DNA of 64,000 nt from Dimorphilus gyrociliatus. Lineage: Eukaryota; Annelida; Polychaeta; Dinophilidae. This document shows positions 25,761-38,804 of this stretch, in pieces. Position 1 is the stretch's first letter; each line of letters opens with the position of its first letter. Below the pieces are notes generated by a model, which was not told the origin of the DNA, made no database searches, and saw only the letters and a list, made by a program, of their open reading frames with translations. The position numbers and the translations under genes are program-made. The stretch is taken from positions 1,929,404 to 1,993,403 of the forward strand of contig CAJFCJ010000007.1 of the NCBI GenBank assembly GCA_904063045.1. The letters are read 5' to 3'.

Positions 25761-26810
25761 CTAAACTAATAGTTGTTTATGCGTCGTAAATTCTGTCATT
25801 GCATTTTCGATAGCTTCCGGAAATTTTTCCAAAGGTACTTTAGAAACAGGTGGACACTTAAGTTTATTCTTTTTTATAAGAGAAGAGAGATAGTCTAATG
25901 TGCGATATCGTTCGGCTGATTGATTATTTTCGTCATTCCATCTAGACATCCAAAATCCTTTGAAGGTAATATCAGCAAAAATTAAAGAGGCAGCGCTAGC
26001 CTTGAATGGTATTTTCGACATACAACCATATGTAACCATAGTTCCTTTCGGTCTTATATATTTAAGAAAATTAGTAGCGCTCATTCCGCCTACACAGTTG
26101 AGGGCTAATTTTGGCGCACTTTCCTTTCGTAAGATGTCCGATAATTGCGTTTTGCATTCTTCCTCTGTTAGCACATAATCAGCACCCATATCAAATAGAA
26201 ATCTTTTTAAATTTTCAACACGCGGTCGATCTCGAATTACATTTACGGTCTTGATCCTTAAATCTGTCGCTATTTGTATAACCGCCTGACCGACAGCACT
26301 ATTTGCACCGTTCTGTAGAACTACATCTCCCTCATCAATGCGTTCAAAGTCCATCAACATCCTATAAGCCGTACATGGATTTACAGATAAAGTTGCAGCT
26401 GATTCCAAAGGTAGGCTATTATCTATTTTAATAGCGTCTTTCTCATTGAAGACAGCATGAGAACGCCAAGTACCTGAGCCTGCTAAAGCTGGAATTACCC
26501 AATCGCCAACTTTTAAATTTTGACTTTTGGTTTCAATAACTGTAGCAACCCCCTCGTTCCCACCTACTGCTGGCATTGAGGGTTTTATCGGATAAACCCC
26601 TTGAATTTGATTAATATCTGCTGGATTGACTGAGGAGGCAAGGAATTTTAGCAAAACCTGACCATCTTTCAATGGTTGTATTTCTCTTTCACGTCCAACT
26701 AATACCTTTCTCGGATCACCATAATTTTCATAAATAACGTTGAAAGATGATAGGCAATTTTTTTGTTGAAAAAAACATTTAGCTGAACGTTTAACAGTAA
26801 ACGACAACAT
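25761..26810 (-). CDS. MECR: Mitochondrial enoyl-[ACP]/2-enoyl thioester reductase, intronless
   Basis: NADPH-dependent reductase for the last step of mitochondrial fatty-acid synthesis (type II), feeding lipoic-acid production. A single open frame of 349 residues, with an N-terminal stretch rich in Lys, Arg, Ser and Phe that fits a mitochondrial targeting peptide. The MDR fold is clear: GDPRKVLVG, SSVNPADINQIQGVYPIKP, PAVGGNEGVATV, VGDWVIPA, SLPLESAATLSVNPCTAYRML, the nucleotide-binding QNGANSAVGQAVIQIA at about 162-178, and LNCVGGMSATNFLKYI. The length matches the family (about 370). It is the only multi-hundred-residue gene in the window without an intron, apart from the small gene at 38805. 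Start: the first ATG. Confidence 0.94.
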   Translation of the reverse strand: MLSFTVKRSAKCFFQQKNCLSSFNVIYENYGDPRKVLVGREREIQPLKDGQVLLKFLASSVNPADINQIQGVYPIKPSMPAVGGNEGVATVIETKSQNLKVGDWVIPALAGSGTWRSHAVFNEKDAIKIDNSLPLESAATLSVNPCTAYRMLMDFERIDEGDVVLQNGANSAVGQAVIQIATDLRIKTVNVIRDRPRVENLKRFLFDMGADYVLTEEECKTQLSDILRKESAPKLALNCVGGMSATNFLKYIRPKGTMVTYGCMSKIPFKASAASLIFADITFKGFWMSRWNDENNQSAERYRTLDYLSSLIKKNKLKCPPVSKVPLEKFPEAIENAMTEFTTHKQLLV

Positions 26811-27185
26811 CGCGATGAAAGAAGGCGATAAATGGATAATAATACGACCTTATAGTGTCCGTAAAACTAAAATGGAGTATTGTTTAAAGCGAAATAGAAC
26901 TGAGGAAACGTTGGATGAATGTAAATACAAGTGTTACTTAATGTATACAATCAAATGTCTTGATTATCGCAAATATTATTTAAAGTGCCACCTTAAATAA
27001 AAACATAAGACGAAAATACTCTATATATAATTGTTTTTACCTCTTAAAAACAGAAAAGTCAAACCGCTATACAAAATTTTTGGCGGGATCGAGTAAAAAC
27101 TGGTATTACCTAGTTGCTAGGCTACATGATTGTAAACAATCATGTTTCGAATGCGGTTAATTCTATAAAAACTAATTTTTGAACC
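26811..27185. promoter_or_regulatory. MECR/SPAG17 divergent intergenic region
   Basis: 375 bp between divergent start codons. A 61-codon open frame on the plus strand (26815-27000) sits against the MECR start; it has no recognised family and probably lies in 5' UTR or promoter. Confidence 0.45.
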
Positions 27186-30100
27186 ATGCCACCAAAGAGA
27201 GGTAAAAGTGGAGAGAGAAAAGGAGGTCAAGATGGTGATGCCGCTTGGGAAACAAAACTAGCTAATACAGTATTTTCAGAAGAGACTGAGGTAATATTAA
27301 CTTTATAGATATTAAGTTTTTATAGAATTTTATTTTAGGATGGATGGATTGCAACAATAGCCTGTCTCGTTGGCAACCGATATGAAGATTACGCATTAAT
27401 AAATAGCATCGAGGACACTATAAGATCAAAATCCAGAAGACTGTTTTCGACATTTTCCAAGAGTGAATTGTACAACGAGGTTAGAAGAGAATATATTAAG
27501 ATTTTTCATTTTCAACTTTACCTCTATTAAACCAAACCTCCTTTTCACAGTCAGTTGAATTTGGAAGCTCAAAAGGCAAAAAAGGAAAGGATGCCCCTCA
27601 ATTTGTCGAGGTTTACGAATATTGTAAAGAATATTTAGATAATAATGAGGAGGTTCCGTTGCAAGTTCAAGCAAAATTGATTAAGGCGAAATTACTTGCT
27701 ATAAAAAAAGAAGATCATGCCAGAAGAGAAGTAGAACGAAAGGTTTGATAAATTTTTATTATGCTCAACAAGTAATACATATAGTTTTTCTTTAATTAAG
27801 TGGCGTGAGGAAAGAGAGCGCAGACGGGCAGGTCAGAGCGATGGTGATGGAAAGAAAGGTAAAAAAGATAGAGGAAAATCACCGAAAGGGAAAGTGGGCA
27901 AAAAGACTCCGGAACCATCAGCGCCTAAAAATGAAAGTAAATTGCAAAAGAGAGGAGAGGAAGACTTAGACTCGAAGTATATTGGTAAGATAAAGCAGAA
28001 AGAAGATAAATTAAGAGATAAATTAAGACGACATTAAATTTTTTAAATTCTCCCATTCAGATGATGAACCAGATGATGGTAGCAAACACTATATTGTTAT
28101 ACATGGATTCAATCATCCTCACTTGTTTTCTTTTCTTTCGGAAATTGGCATTCACGTTGATGTGATCTATAAAGTTAAAATGGATGATTATAGTAGATTC
28201 GATAAATCTGAAGATGAAATTGTTGAAGAGAAAACAGAAAAACAACTATTAGTTGAAGAGGAGGAGAGAAAGAGATTAGAGGCTCTGACGAGAGAACTGG
28301 ATATGTTCTGGAGAGATATTACACCCGTCTTACAAATGAGTTCTGCATCGCCTAAATTGCACGACTTGCCAATTTTGCCGTTTGATATCAACAGTGCATC
28401 CATTCCAATTGATTTTCAAAATAGTGATAAAAAGGCTGAGGTTAGCTCCTCTCTTTTCGAAAAGCTAGCATGTGATACCTATGATTTATTGGATTGGAAA
28501 CGACAATGGCGAAATTTCATTGAAAATCTCAAACTATACCATGTTCCTGGGGTTTCTTCTGCAGCATTAGCAAATGATTCTCCTGGTACAGCAGCTCCTA
28601 CTCCCGCCCCAACAAGTGCTCCCCCTATAGTAGATGATTTAAGCTCAGACGTTGACATGCGTTACTATAAAGATTTAATGGACTGCATACCTCACGAAAG
28701 CGTTTCAGTTCCTTTGATAGTAAATTGTATGGTAGAGCAAGTTGCTGCAACAGCAGAGCATCGATTACCACCTTCTGCAGAAACTAAACTCCCAAGAGCG
28801 GACGGACTATGTGACTCTTTGGCTGATCATTTAAACAGATTGGCTTCAAACATGGCTCTCGATCCTAATGAAGTTAGAGCCTTATCTTCTGAATACGAGA
28901 TTCCAGATAAAAAGTTGGATGGAAATCGTCATCCTCTGCTCATCAACTACTCTGACGAAGCAAAGACCCGACTAAGAAACCTACAAACGAACATTGATCT
29001 ATTTAATCCTCTACAAACAGAAAGCTACATGAACACGAGATTCCCAACAAATACTCTCCTTGCTCCTCCGGAATCGCCTCCAGAAAAAGCTAAATTGAAA
29101 AGAATTTCTAGATTACAAGAACTTTTAACATTTTGTTCGACACCTGGTATCTCGAAAAACGAAGTAGATATAATTTTACGGCAATTTGTTTTTGAATGTC
29201 TAAGGTCAACAGAAGTTGATGAAAATGGACAGGTTGTAAAATTTTATGGAAAAAATCTTATTCCGTGGGATGATCCTTATCCATATTATCATGGAATTCT
29301 TGGTATTTTTAATATAGAGGAAGAGGATAAATTCCCCGTTACGCCTGTTAGACAAGAAAGTGTAGAAGTTCCTACGACAAGACCTGGTAAGAATTTATTC
29401 GCGATTTATTTCCATTTTATAATTTTGATTGTTTTTAGAATCTCGGTTATCGGAGAAGTCTTCATCGGGTGAATCGGCAGAAATTAGCACTCAAAAGTCA
29501 AGTAAAAAAGAGCGAAAAAGCCGATCAAAATCTAAAAGAGGTGCGACTTTTATGTATTTGCTAACAGTTTAGATAACACATTTATTATTTTCTAATAGTA
29601 TACCTTTCTTTCTTTCTTTTATTTTTACTATTACTTGTATGTCACTTTAATTATTGCTTTCTTATCTCAGGTAAAAACAGCGCCGATAAAGCAGTTAGGG
29701 TTACTGAAGAACCTGTTGAAGTAGTTCCGCCACCATCTCCTAAAGAAACTGGTGGAATACTGAAAGATTCTAAAAGACCGCGGTCCTCGTCCTCTCGTGA
29801 CTCAAGTGTGCACTTTGAAAGAGATGATATTGGTCTGACGGTCTCTCACCCTGGAGACGAGTTCGAAACCATAGATCAAGCGTCAATACTTGATAGATTA
29901 TCAGATATTGTTGAGGCTCAACGGAGAAACCTCGATCAGTGGACTTTTGTCGAACAATTAGATATAAATGTTCTACATCAGGTTATTAAAGAAGCCTCAT
30001 ATACACTACCTTATATGGATACTTTGTATTCAAGACGAGACAACAAACTCTTGGTTATGCTGAGTAATCCTTATGATAAAAAACTTCTAGCAAACTATGA

Positions 30101-33100
30101 TAAATGGGAGTCCCATTCACATACGGACGTTCATTTCCGTAATTATTTAGAACATGTGGCATGGAGAATTGAAGAATGGATCACGGCAGAAGAAGCAAAA
30201 TATGAGGCTACTAAAACAGCCAAGGAGAGTGCTCTATTCCAAAAAGAGTTTGAAGAATTAGTAAGACAAAAACTTATTAAAAAAAAATATATTATAACGT
30301 GAATAATATAATTTTAGGAAGCTGCAAAGGCAAGAGAAGCCAACGCAGAAAATGATAAAAAAAAGAAAAAGGATCGATCAAAATCACCAAAGAGGAAGAA
30401 AGCTGATGGTATGTATTCAAAAAAAAAAACATTTTTGCAACTTTTTTAATAAGCCTATAAAATCCTGTCCCTAGTTATTTCTGATAGCGGTAAGAGGATA
30501 TTACTTGTCTTCAATTGTATTATCACGTTTTTTGGAATGAAAATCACAAAAAAATCTATCTTAGTAAAAAATTAACGAATAACTCTTTTCTTTAGACTCA
30601 TCAAGATCGTCAACTCCTGAAGATTCTGAACCTTTTGTCAGGCAAAATTCTATCAAAGCGTACTTAAAAGACAAAGAACGAGAATTTGCAGAGGAAGAGG
30701 AAAAAAAGAAAGCTCTGGAAGAGAAGAGAGCTAATTCTGCTAAAAAAAGGAAGGAGGCCGAAAAAGAAGAAAAGGGTAAAAGAAGTAAAAGTCCAAGAAG
30801 TAGCGCAAAATCTCGTAAATCACGAAGAGAAACCGAAGTTGTAACGCCAGCTGGTGGACAAGAGCAAGTACCAACAGATAACTATTTTTCAGTACGTTAT
30901 AACACAAAGTTTTTTAAATGTGTTGAAAAGCTTAAGTTATTTAAATTTTGATAGTTTGAAGGATATGATTTGGGTGACGAAATGTTAGCGGCATCGGGGA
31001 TAACTTACAACATGTTTCCATCTGATGGTTCACTCATTAGAACCAATATTACTGAATTTGTCGAAGGTTCAAAAACAGTTCATACCGCTTTAATAAAAGA
31101 TAAGCATCAGCTCTTGGTTCATATAATAAATCCAAAGGATGTCGTTATTACTCCTTTTTCGGAAGATGATGTAAAAGAAAAGTCAGAAACAGAAAAACCT
31201 GAGAAAGAGAGTTTGTTGAAACACTATTACAAAATTAGTAACAAAAATTAATTTAAAATTGTTTTAGCTGCAGAAACTGAAATTACTGAGAAACATTCAA
31301 GCCAAACGGAAGCAGAGCTCCGAAAACCTTTAAAACCTATTGTTGGTGAATATGCATCTTTTAGTGCAACTTTGGCTGATGGAATCTGTTTAGCGTTTAG
31401 CACATATGGTAAAACTGGACGAGTAGATGGAGGTTAGTAATAATTTTCGGTTACTTTTGAGAGTTTAAAATGTACAATTATTAGAAAACTTAGCAAATCG
31501 GAGAGTGAGATATTTCACTTTTTTTCCTACCGTATATCTTTTTCATCTTTATCAGTAACTAAAACTTGCTTTAATAGGTGAAATATACAAACCCGAACCC
31601 TACGTAACACCACACATTAGAACACCTACACCAACAGCCCCTGTAGGTGGAAAGGAATCAGTGGCTAGCAAGAAGAAAGCAAAAGGTACTAAAGAAAAGA
31701 AAGAAGACTCAGAACCTCCGCCGATGAGAGCAATCGGTACGCCTGCTTCATCTTCTAATGTTCTAGACGGTGAAAGAAAATCAGTGAAAACAGAAAATTA
31801 TGAAGAATGCTCTTTTTTGAAACTGCAATTTTCTACACCTTCAGGATTGGTTGTAACATTTCTTAAAAGGGATGATAGCATAGGTAAAAATTTTTAATAG
31901 AATATCTGATAATATATATAAGTAACTAAACTGTCTACAGTGGTACAACAACAATATGCCTTCAAAACGAAGGAGATTGAACCCTGCAAAGAAATCAGCG
32001 ATATAGCTGGAAATGAGGAGAAAAGAATGTATTCCAGCGACGGTTCTTTATTAATATTTTCCAATAATCCAACAGCAACAAAAGTAATTTATAAGAGTAA
32101 TTTAAAAACTATTTTTAATTGATAGTTTATTTTTGCTTTTATAGATTTTATATCCTGATGGTAAGATGACTGAATATTCAACAACAATAGTGCCCAACGA
32201 TAAAGCAGTTGGAAGCCGCAACACTTCTCCACAAAGGGGTACAAGTCCAAAAGATGCCCCTAAACGTGCTGGGCGAAGAAAACATAGTCCAAAAATTGAG
32301 GATGAAGTAGCTGAAACTGTTACTAGAGAAAAATGGTATTCTGTTCAGCCGACAGGAGAACGACTAATTACTATTAAAGAGGGCGAGAATACAGAAAACA
32401 TACCTATTGATCCACTTCTAAAATGTGAATGCTTTGATCCATCAAGTAATCAAGTTATGATCACAAGAGACGACAAAACTATTATTGTGAAACATGCTGA
32501 TGGAACTATTATATCGGAACACCCTGATGGGACTAGATTCACAACTTATAGTCATGAGGATAAAAATTCTGGAAAGATTACTAAGTTGATAAAAATTGAA
32601 AATCCAGCCTACTGTACAGTAACTTTTGACTCTTCATCTGGTGAATGTCACGTGGAAACTGCTTCTAGAACAATTATAAACGCTTTTCCTGCGGGAAATT
32701 ATGAGTTACATCATGCTGATGGATCTTTTATGAGAATTGAGCAAAATGGGGGTGTTTCTTTCTCTCCAAAACCTAACGATTTTCAATTGGCTAATCCTCA
32801 GCAACCACTCATTTATCATATGCGTCACGATGCTGATGTGATCCTTTATTCTGTCGATAACAACGGAAATCGATTTTCAGTCAGAAATACTGGTCTGTCA
32901 AGCGCAACATTGGTTGAAAAAACTGCAACTGCTCCTCGATCAAGTGAAGAAGATACTATTATGACAATGGAAAACAGAACACCATCTCTGACTGCACCTG
33001 AGGAAAAAGATGAAAGTGAAGGACGGAAAATTAATATAGAATGTTATGATGAGCATGCTCCCAGATTTTTTGTAATAAATCCCGATGGCAGATCTGGTAT

Positions 33101-35308
33101 GGAACTTCTTCGATATCAGGAAGTTGCAGAGTGGATAACAAATGCGGAGGCTGATCCATTTACCGCTATTATTGTTGATCAAGTTGCTGATCGTCCTAAA
33201 ATTTCTTCAATATCAACTTTAATCCCATTCACAAAGAGTGTCTCGCAAAGATGGATAAAATCCTATGATGACAATTCAATTGTACCCCCTGGTCTTACTT
33301 TGAGAGATTTAACAACTTTTCCGCCTCAGGAAGAGAAAACGATGGGGCCAGGTTTTGGAACAAATGCAGGTCGAGGTCTTGAGATCGGTAGCAGAGAGGC
33401 TCCATGCTTATCTCCATTACCTAAATGCCCTGATACTTTACAAATTCGACAAGTCTTGCAATACACAGCTCTGACTCCTGAAATTCGAGAAGAGTTTTCA
33501 AATGGTATAAAGTCGTATGCAGATTTTGTAGTCTCAAGATTTAAGGATACACAGACCGTAGGAATTGAAGAATATCGCAGCGAAAGTGAACAACTTATGG
33601 CCGACACTTTATTAGAAGATAGTGGTACAGTTCATTTGATTGAGGACCGTCAAAGCGTCACATCACTAATCGAGGAGAGAGAAGATCAACAAAATACATT
33701 CAGAATAGAATCTTCTAACGTCCGCAGTGTCTATGAAAGATCAACTGCTCCCAAAGTACCATCCCCTATACCTCCTCCTTTACCAAAAAGGACAGCAGAG
33801 GACTGGGAGCAAGATAAAAAGGAACTTGAAAAAGAAATGGAGCATCGTAAAGTACTTAGAAATAAATATGTTCCTCCCTACTTTCAAAGCCAATTTGGAA
33901 AATCGTACTTGGATTCACTAGTAAGATTTATTATAATTTTTTAAACAATCTCAAATAGCCTCTTTTCAGGAGTCAAAAAACAACAAAGATGAAGAAGAGT
34001 CGGAGAGCGTTGAGCCAAAAAAAGGTTTAATTTTAAAATAACTTACCCATTTAAATTGCTATATTTAGGAACTATAGTTGCAGCTCCTCCGGAGGAAGAA
34101 AAATCTGCTCCTGCTGGATACGAAGAAGAAACGCCCTCGCCAAATCAAGGTTTGATAGAATAATAAAACGCTTTAAAGAAATTCCGCTTAATTATTTTGA
34201 CGCACACATTTTTGCTTTTATGAGCACTTGTTTAGAACTAAAATCCTTTACAGAATTGCTGTTTGCCTGTGATAGTGCCGAAAATGGCAAGCTCAGTAAG
34301 TTTTCAGATTGTTGTCTTCAATTACATACAACTTTTCTGATATCTTTTTTTTAACTATCTGCTGTTTACAATACCGATTCACTCTTAAAATTACCTGTTT
34401 CCGTTGTTTTTATGACTTTCAGTTATGATCTATATCTAGATATAATTTTTAATCTAGGTGTAACAGGAAATACTCCATCATCTATTAGGCCTACCAATCC
34501 AACTCCTGGAGTCGCAGGAGGTAGAACATCTCCAACAGCTGTACGGCCTACGGCTCCTACCCCTGTTCACGCCGTTACGCAAATGCAGCCAGCAAGACCG
34601 GAAGCTCCGACTCCAAATCAAGAACGAGAAGAAACGAAAGCTACCATGATGACAACTAGTTCATCTCAGTCGTATCATGCCGTTGCCAATGATCGCTTCA
34701 ACACAATTGAAGATCCGGTTAGACGAAAAGTTCTAACCGCTCCTATTGCTGGAGCTACACCATCTGGCGTAGAGAATTTACTGCAACTTAGAGGTTTTAT
34801 CCTACAACCCGATACTGCTGACTTTGGTTGTTTGAAAGAAGGGAACACTTATAATTTACGAATCACTCTCCGCAATACAGGACATGACACTTGTAGATTT
34901 AAAGTAAAACAACCTCCTGTAACTACAGGTATTCGTATTCTCTATAAACCTGGTCCTGTGGCGGCTGGAATGAAAGCGGAAATGACTATACAAATCTTTG
35001 GGCTTTTATCAAATGCTGTCGAAGGTGTAGCAGCCGTAAAGCATGAGTTAGAAATAATAACCGAAACACACGTTCTTTACCTACCGATAACAGCTACGGT
35101 CTTATCACAAGAGGCTTACTTGGAACAAGCACCGAGATCAGTAAAGAAAAACCCAAATGTCAGGCTTATTTCGACAGCAGCTCCAGTATTAACAAAACCT
35201 CGAAGAATTTACGAACAATCGAAACCTAACATACCAGCCTCGTTACCTATTAAGGCTCCTACGCCCCCTCCCAAAGCAAAAAACAAAGAGGCAGTAGTGG
35301 CCAATTAA
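27186..35308 (+). CDS. SPAG17: Sperm-associated antigen 17, ciliary central-pair protein
   Basis: Very large axonemal protein (PF6 in Chlamydomonas) of the C1a projection of the central pair, required for ciliary and flagellar beating. Seventeen exons: 27186-27290, 27339-27479, 27551-27742, 27801-27984, 28061-29385, 29439-29540, 29671-30260, 30318-30408, 30596-30891, 30955-31210, 31268-31432, 31578-31883, 31941-32083, 32145-33920, 33970-34024, 34069-34149, 34457-35308. They give 2219 residues; human SPAG17 is about 2220. Landmarks: DDEPDDGSKHYIVIHGF, YDLLDWKRQ, DVDMRYYKDLMD, PRADGLCDSL, HFRNYLE, several charged coiled stretches, GSFSATLADGICL-type blocks, KHADGTIISEHPDGT, EHAPRFFVINPDG, and a C-terminal PapD/ASH-like domain (CRFKVKQPP, YKPGPVAAGM). 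A symmetric optional exon is possible at 34236-34295. Confidence 0.96.
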
Positions 35309-35381
35309 AAGCCGTTAAGAGTTTTATTGCACGCTATATAATTTTTGATGGAACGCGTTACTAATAACTGAACACGGAAGT

Positions 35382-35811
35382 CTACGAGTAACAGAACATT
35401 TCTAATTCATCTTCTCCTCCTGGACATTGGCTTACACCATCACACAATTCTTTTTCCTTTATACAGCGACCTGTTAGATCATATCCATTGCCTGTTTTCT
35501 TCCTTAACGGACATGCGAACATTTTGCCTGACGGCTGCGAAGATTCGTATCCTCTCTCATAACAATCTATAAGTTTAATTAAGTATTGAATATAAATTTT
35601 ATAATTATAAAATTTCATGATGATATAATACATATATTTATATATTCAATTATAAAATACAAACAAACTAACTTAATGAAGAAATGATTAGCCTGAGTTG
35701 TCGAAATCGAGTCAAGTCTATTTCATTAAACGATCGTCGACGAACATGAAACGGAGGCAGAGATGATACAATACAAGCCACAAGAAGTAGAAGGGATAGT
35801 TCTCTTAACAT
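35382..35811 (-). CDS. IDLSRF-type neuropeptide precursor (prohormone-4-like) with LDLa domain
   Basis: Predicted secreted precursor of 107 residues from two exons, 35673-35811 and 35382-35566, joined by a GTTAGT donor in phase 1. Residues 1-17 form a leucine-rich signal peptide. A tribasic Arg-Arg-Arg (24-26) precedes a segment containing Ile-Asp-Leu-Thr-Arg-Phe at 31-36, closely matching the IDLSRF core of insect prohormone-4. Six cysteines at 48, 65, 81, 88, 94 and 105, with LCDGVSQCPGGEDE, make an LDL-receptor class A module, which that family also carries. The first exon is short and easily missed. It is convergent with SPAG17; the two stops are 73 bp apart, so the 3' UTRs probably overlap. 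Peptide activity and receptor are unknown. Confidence 0.8.
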
Positions 35812-36228
35812 GATCCGCACTTATTCCTGAACTTAATCTAACATTCAAAGTGATAAAGCACTCGCGGGTTTCACGTTCCGCGTCCTTTTAGTCATTTGTC
35901 TATAAATCATTTATACACTTGTGGCGTTTCAATAAATAGAAACGCTTGTGAGCGGGAGTAAACTGTAATTTATAATCATATTAAAATTTTTCAACATAAA
36001 CCACGATATCAAGTTTTGCACGATCTCAAACATCAGTTTAATACTAATTCTTATACACGGCATATTTCAAATTTAAAAGCATGTATATATACGAATTAAC
36101 AATATTTTGTGAAAATATAAGTATATATATGCATATATTTCATTAATAATACACTGTGTATAGTGTAATTGATATATTTTAAAAATATAAATTATATTGT
36201 TTATAATCCATAATTAATACTGTCTCCC
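35812..36228. other. AT-rich intergenic spacer
   Basis: 417 bp between the neuropeptide start and the CCDC81 stop, both on the minus strand. Very AT-rich toward 36228 (CCDC81 3' UTR); no coding signal. Confidence 0.6.
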
Positions 36229-38534
36229 TTATACCATGATCCTTGCACCGGGAACATAACGGGTGTCCCTCCAGACATTCGACTCTCCGCAGTTGTTTAA
36301 TCTTCTCTTACATTGGCCACATCTTCCATATTTATCGCATTGTTCATGGATTAGTTCTCCGTGGGAAGCAAAATTAGCAGACCTTTCTTCGCTGTCACGT
36401 TGCTTCTTATCTTCGGCGGCTCTTTGCCATTCTTCCTCCAGCTTTTTACGATTGGCAACGGCTCTAGAATATCTCTGAGCCAAGTCGTCTTTCAAATCCA
36501 TTCTATTTTTGCGCAAGACTTCTTCTTCGTCCTTTTGCTCTCTAAGTCTACGGAGAAGTTTATCTCGTTTTCGTTGTTCAACAACATCTCGCTGATCTCT
36601 AAAATATTCAATTGCTCTACGACGTCTTTCTGCAAGCCGTTCATTAGCCATGTCAGCTTTTCCGAAAATTGGTTCATCAGAATCAGACACTCTAGAGGGT
36701 ATTGGAAGAGGTTTATATCGGAGCTGAGTATCCAAAGCTCTGCGATAATTTTCTTTTTGTTCATCTCTGTGTTTCTGTACTTCTTGTCTTTCAGCTGCCA
36801 GACTGTAAAAAATTCATTTATAATATAAATATATATATTTATATATACAGTATATATAATATTCCACTTACTCTTCAGCTAATTGTACTTGCTCTAAACG
36901 CTCAAGGAAAGATTCGTCTTCTTTTCTTTTCCTTTTCACTTCTTCTTTAACGGCCACTTGTTGAGCTAATTCTCCATTATATCTTACCTGGGCTATTTGG
37001 CGTGGTGGTGTTAAAGCTCTCTTTTCAAAGATGTACGATGAATAGAATCCCTTCTCAGGCTTTCTAGATTTAACAGCCTCGGCTACTCCTAAATTGAATG
37101 CTGCATTTTTCTGTTCGTTGTGTCTCTTTTCCAAAGCAAGTTCTTGTTCTTTTAAAACTGATTCGGTAATTTTCAGTTTTTGATATTCATCTAGCAAACG
37201 ATCTTCTTCTGCTTCCCTCTTCTTTCGTTCTTCACGGAGAAATACTGGAATATTACGCCTTTCCCTTTGATGACACAAATAACATAACTCTTGTCCAGCA
37301 TTTCTATGCCCACAGGCAGATGGAGGGGCAGATTGTATTACTTCAGGCATAGGTTTAGGGGGAGCTAAGCAGTCGGCGCTCTGAGAACGAATATGAATAC
37401 TGGTAGAGGGTCTCTCTGCTAAAGGAGAAAGAGAGCGTCTAAAAATCAATGATTTGGCACTTGAATCTGTTCTTGCAGTGTTTGGAACTGTAGGTAATAT
37501 TGAATCGAAAGTAACGGCGCAAGCTTTAGCTAAATGCAGCGACTCTCTAGGATTTACTAATGTTTTCTTATTAGCCTTTTCAAATTCAAATTCTTCTTTG
37601 GAATCCAAATTTTCTTCATTTTTCCCTTCATCCTCTTCAATTGGTTTGTCTTCTTCTTTGGCTTGGCCATCTTCTTCGTCAATTGTTGGCATCTTAGTTT
37701 GTTTTGCATTATCACAGCAAGTGGCACCTTCGATTCTGTGAAAGGAAATGCAAAGAAAAAACTATAATAAGAAGAATTGTAACTATGAACTGTAGAGTTT
37801 ACTTTGGTAAACAGAGAGTGTTCGATGAAATAGGCCTAGTCGGTGGTCTATTAGAAATTACACTATCGCAAGTCCCAGGTCTATTTTTCATTGAGTCGAT
37901 TAATTTTCCGCCACTACCATCGACTGAGTTGATGAATTCTTTAAAAAATTTCATTTTGACTCGACCATCTCTTATTTGCAGACGACCAAGGGACGAGAAT
38001 AAAAACTCAATATTTTTCCCAGAGGCTAAAGACCTTTGCATAGCAAGAAGTACTTCTCTCACACATGATTCAATAACGTCTCTCTTGAAAGGACTTTCAA
38101 TGGATAGGGCAGAAAAATTAAGTGAACTACAAGTAACCGTTCCAGTCAAATGGTATTTGTTACTTTGTAGACCGTGGGTTTGAGCGAATTTTTCTTGAAT
38201 TTGGAATACAGGACGACGAATAAGGAGATACTTATTATTTCCTACATCTAATTTTTTTTGAACAAATGTAAATGTTCCTAATCCATTAATAGTTACTCCT
38301 TTTCCGCTAAGCATTTGCTTTTGGACGTAATCTGACACATATTCCCATACAGAAACGATATCTGTAAAGAAATCCATTTTTTAGTTAGTTCTTATGGGTA
38401 AATAGCAAAGATTATTTAAAACGTCTGAAGATCTCGTTTTAATTTTAGTACTTACCCTCATCTGACATTCCCAATGTTCCAGAAAATTTGTTTCTTCTGG
38501 CTATACTAGCCAATTCTTGCATGATGTCGGTCAT
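36229..38534 (-). CDS. CCDC81: Coiled-coil domain-containing protein 81
   Basis: CCDC81 family protein, reported at centrioles/centrosomes and linked to ciliated tissue in vertebrates. Four exons: 38456-38534, 37803-38361, 36872-37735, 36229-36802, total 691 residues (human about 650). The N-terminal half carries two HU-like domains: KGVTINGLGTFTFVQKKLDVGNNK and LLIRRPVFQ, then SPFKRDVIESCVRE and DGRVKMKFFKEF. After a low-complexity link come GQELCYLCHQRERRN (paired cysteines), a long charged coiled coil with QKNAAFNLGVAEAV, then RLEQVQLAEE. The C-terminus keeps the paired-cysteine CGQCKRR and CGESNVW blocks and ends GARIMV, as the family does. The start MTDIMQEL is the first ATG before conserved sequence; it is divergent from the small gene at 38805, 270 bp away. 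Confidence 0.93.
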
Positions 38535-38804
38535 TTTCAGTAAAACAACACTGTTTTCGGCGCGCTCAACAGCACAGCCGTTTCTAAGCGTAATCAGACG
38601 CGGTTGCTAGGATAGTTTCGTTTAGTCTTTCAGATGGCGTTGTGGGTAGCTTAGGTTTGCTTACTACTTAATATATTTCCGACAAAAGGCCTTTCCTTAA
38701 TTTGATGGTGTATGACTTATTAAAGTATTTGTTATTAAGTTGTTTCACAGAGTATCCTTGTATGTGATAGTAAACAGTTTTCTTTCTTCTTTACATCAAC
38801 AAAA

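Noticed and set aside
26815-27000. 61-codon open frame with several cysteines next to the MECR start
   Set aside because: Five bases from a divergent start codon, no family match, cysteine spacing does not fit a CHCH domain; probably 5' UTR/promoter.
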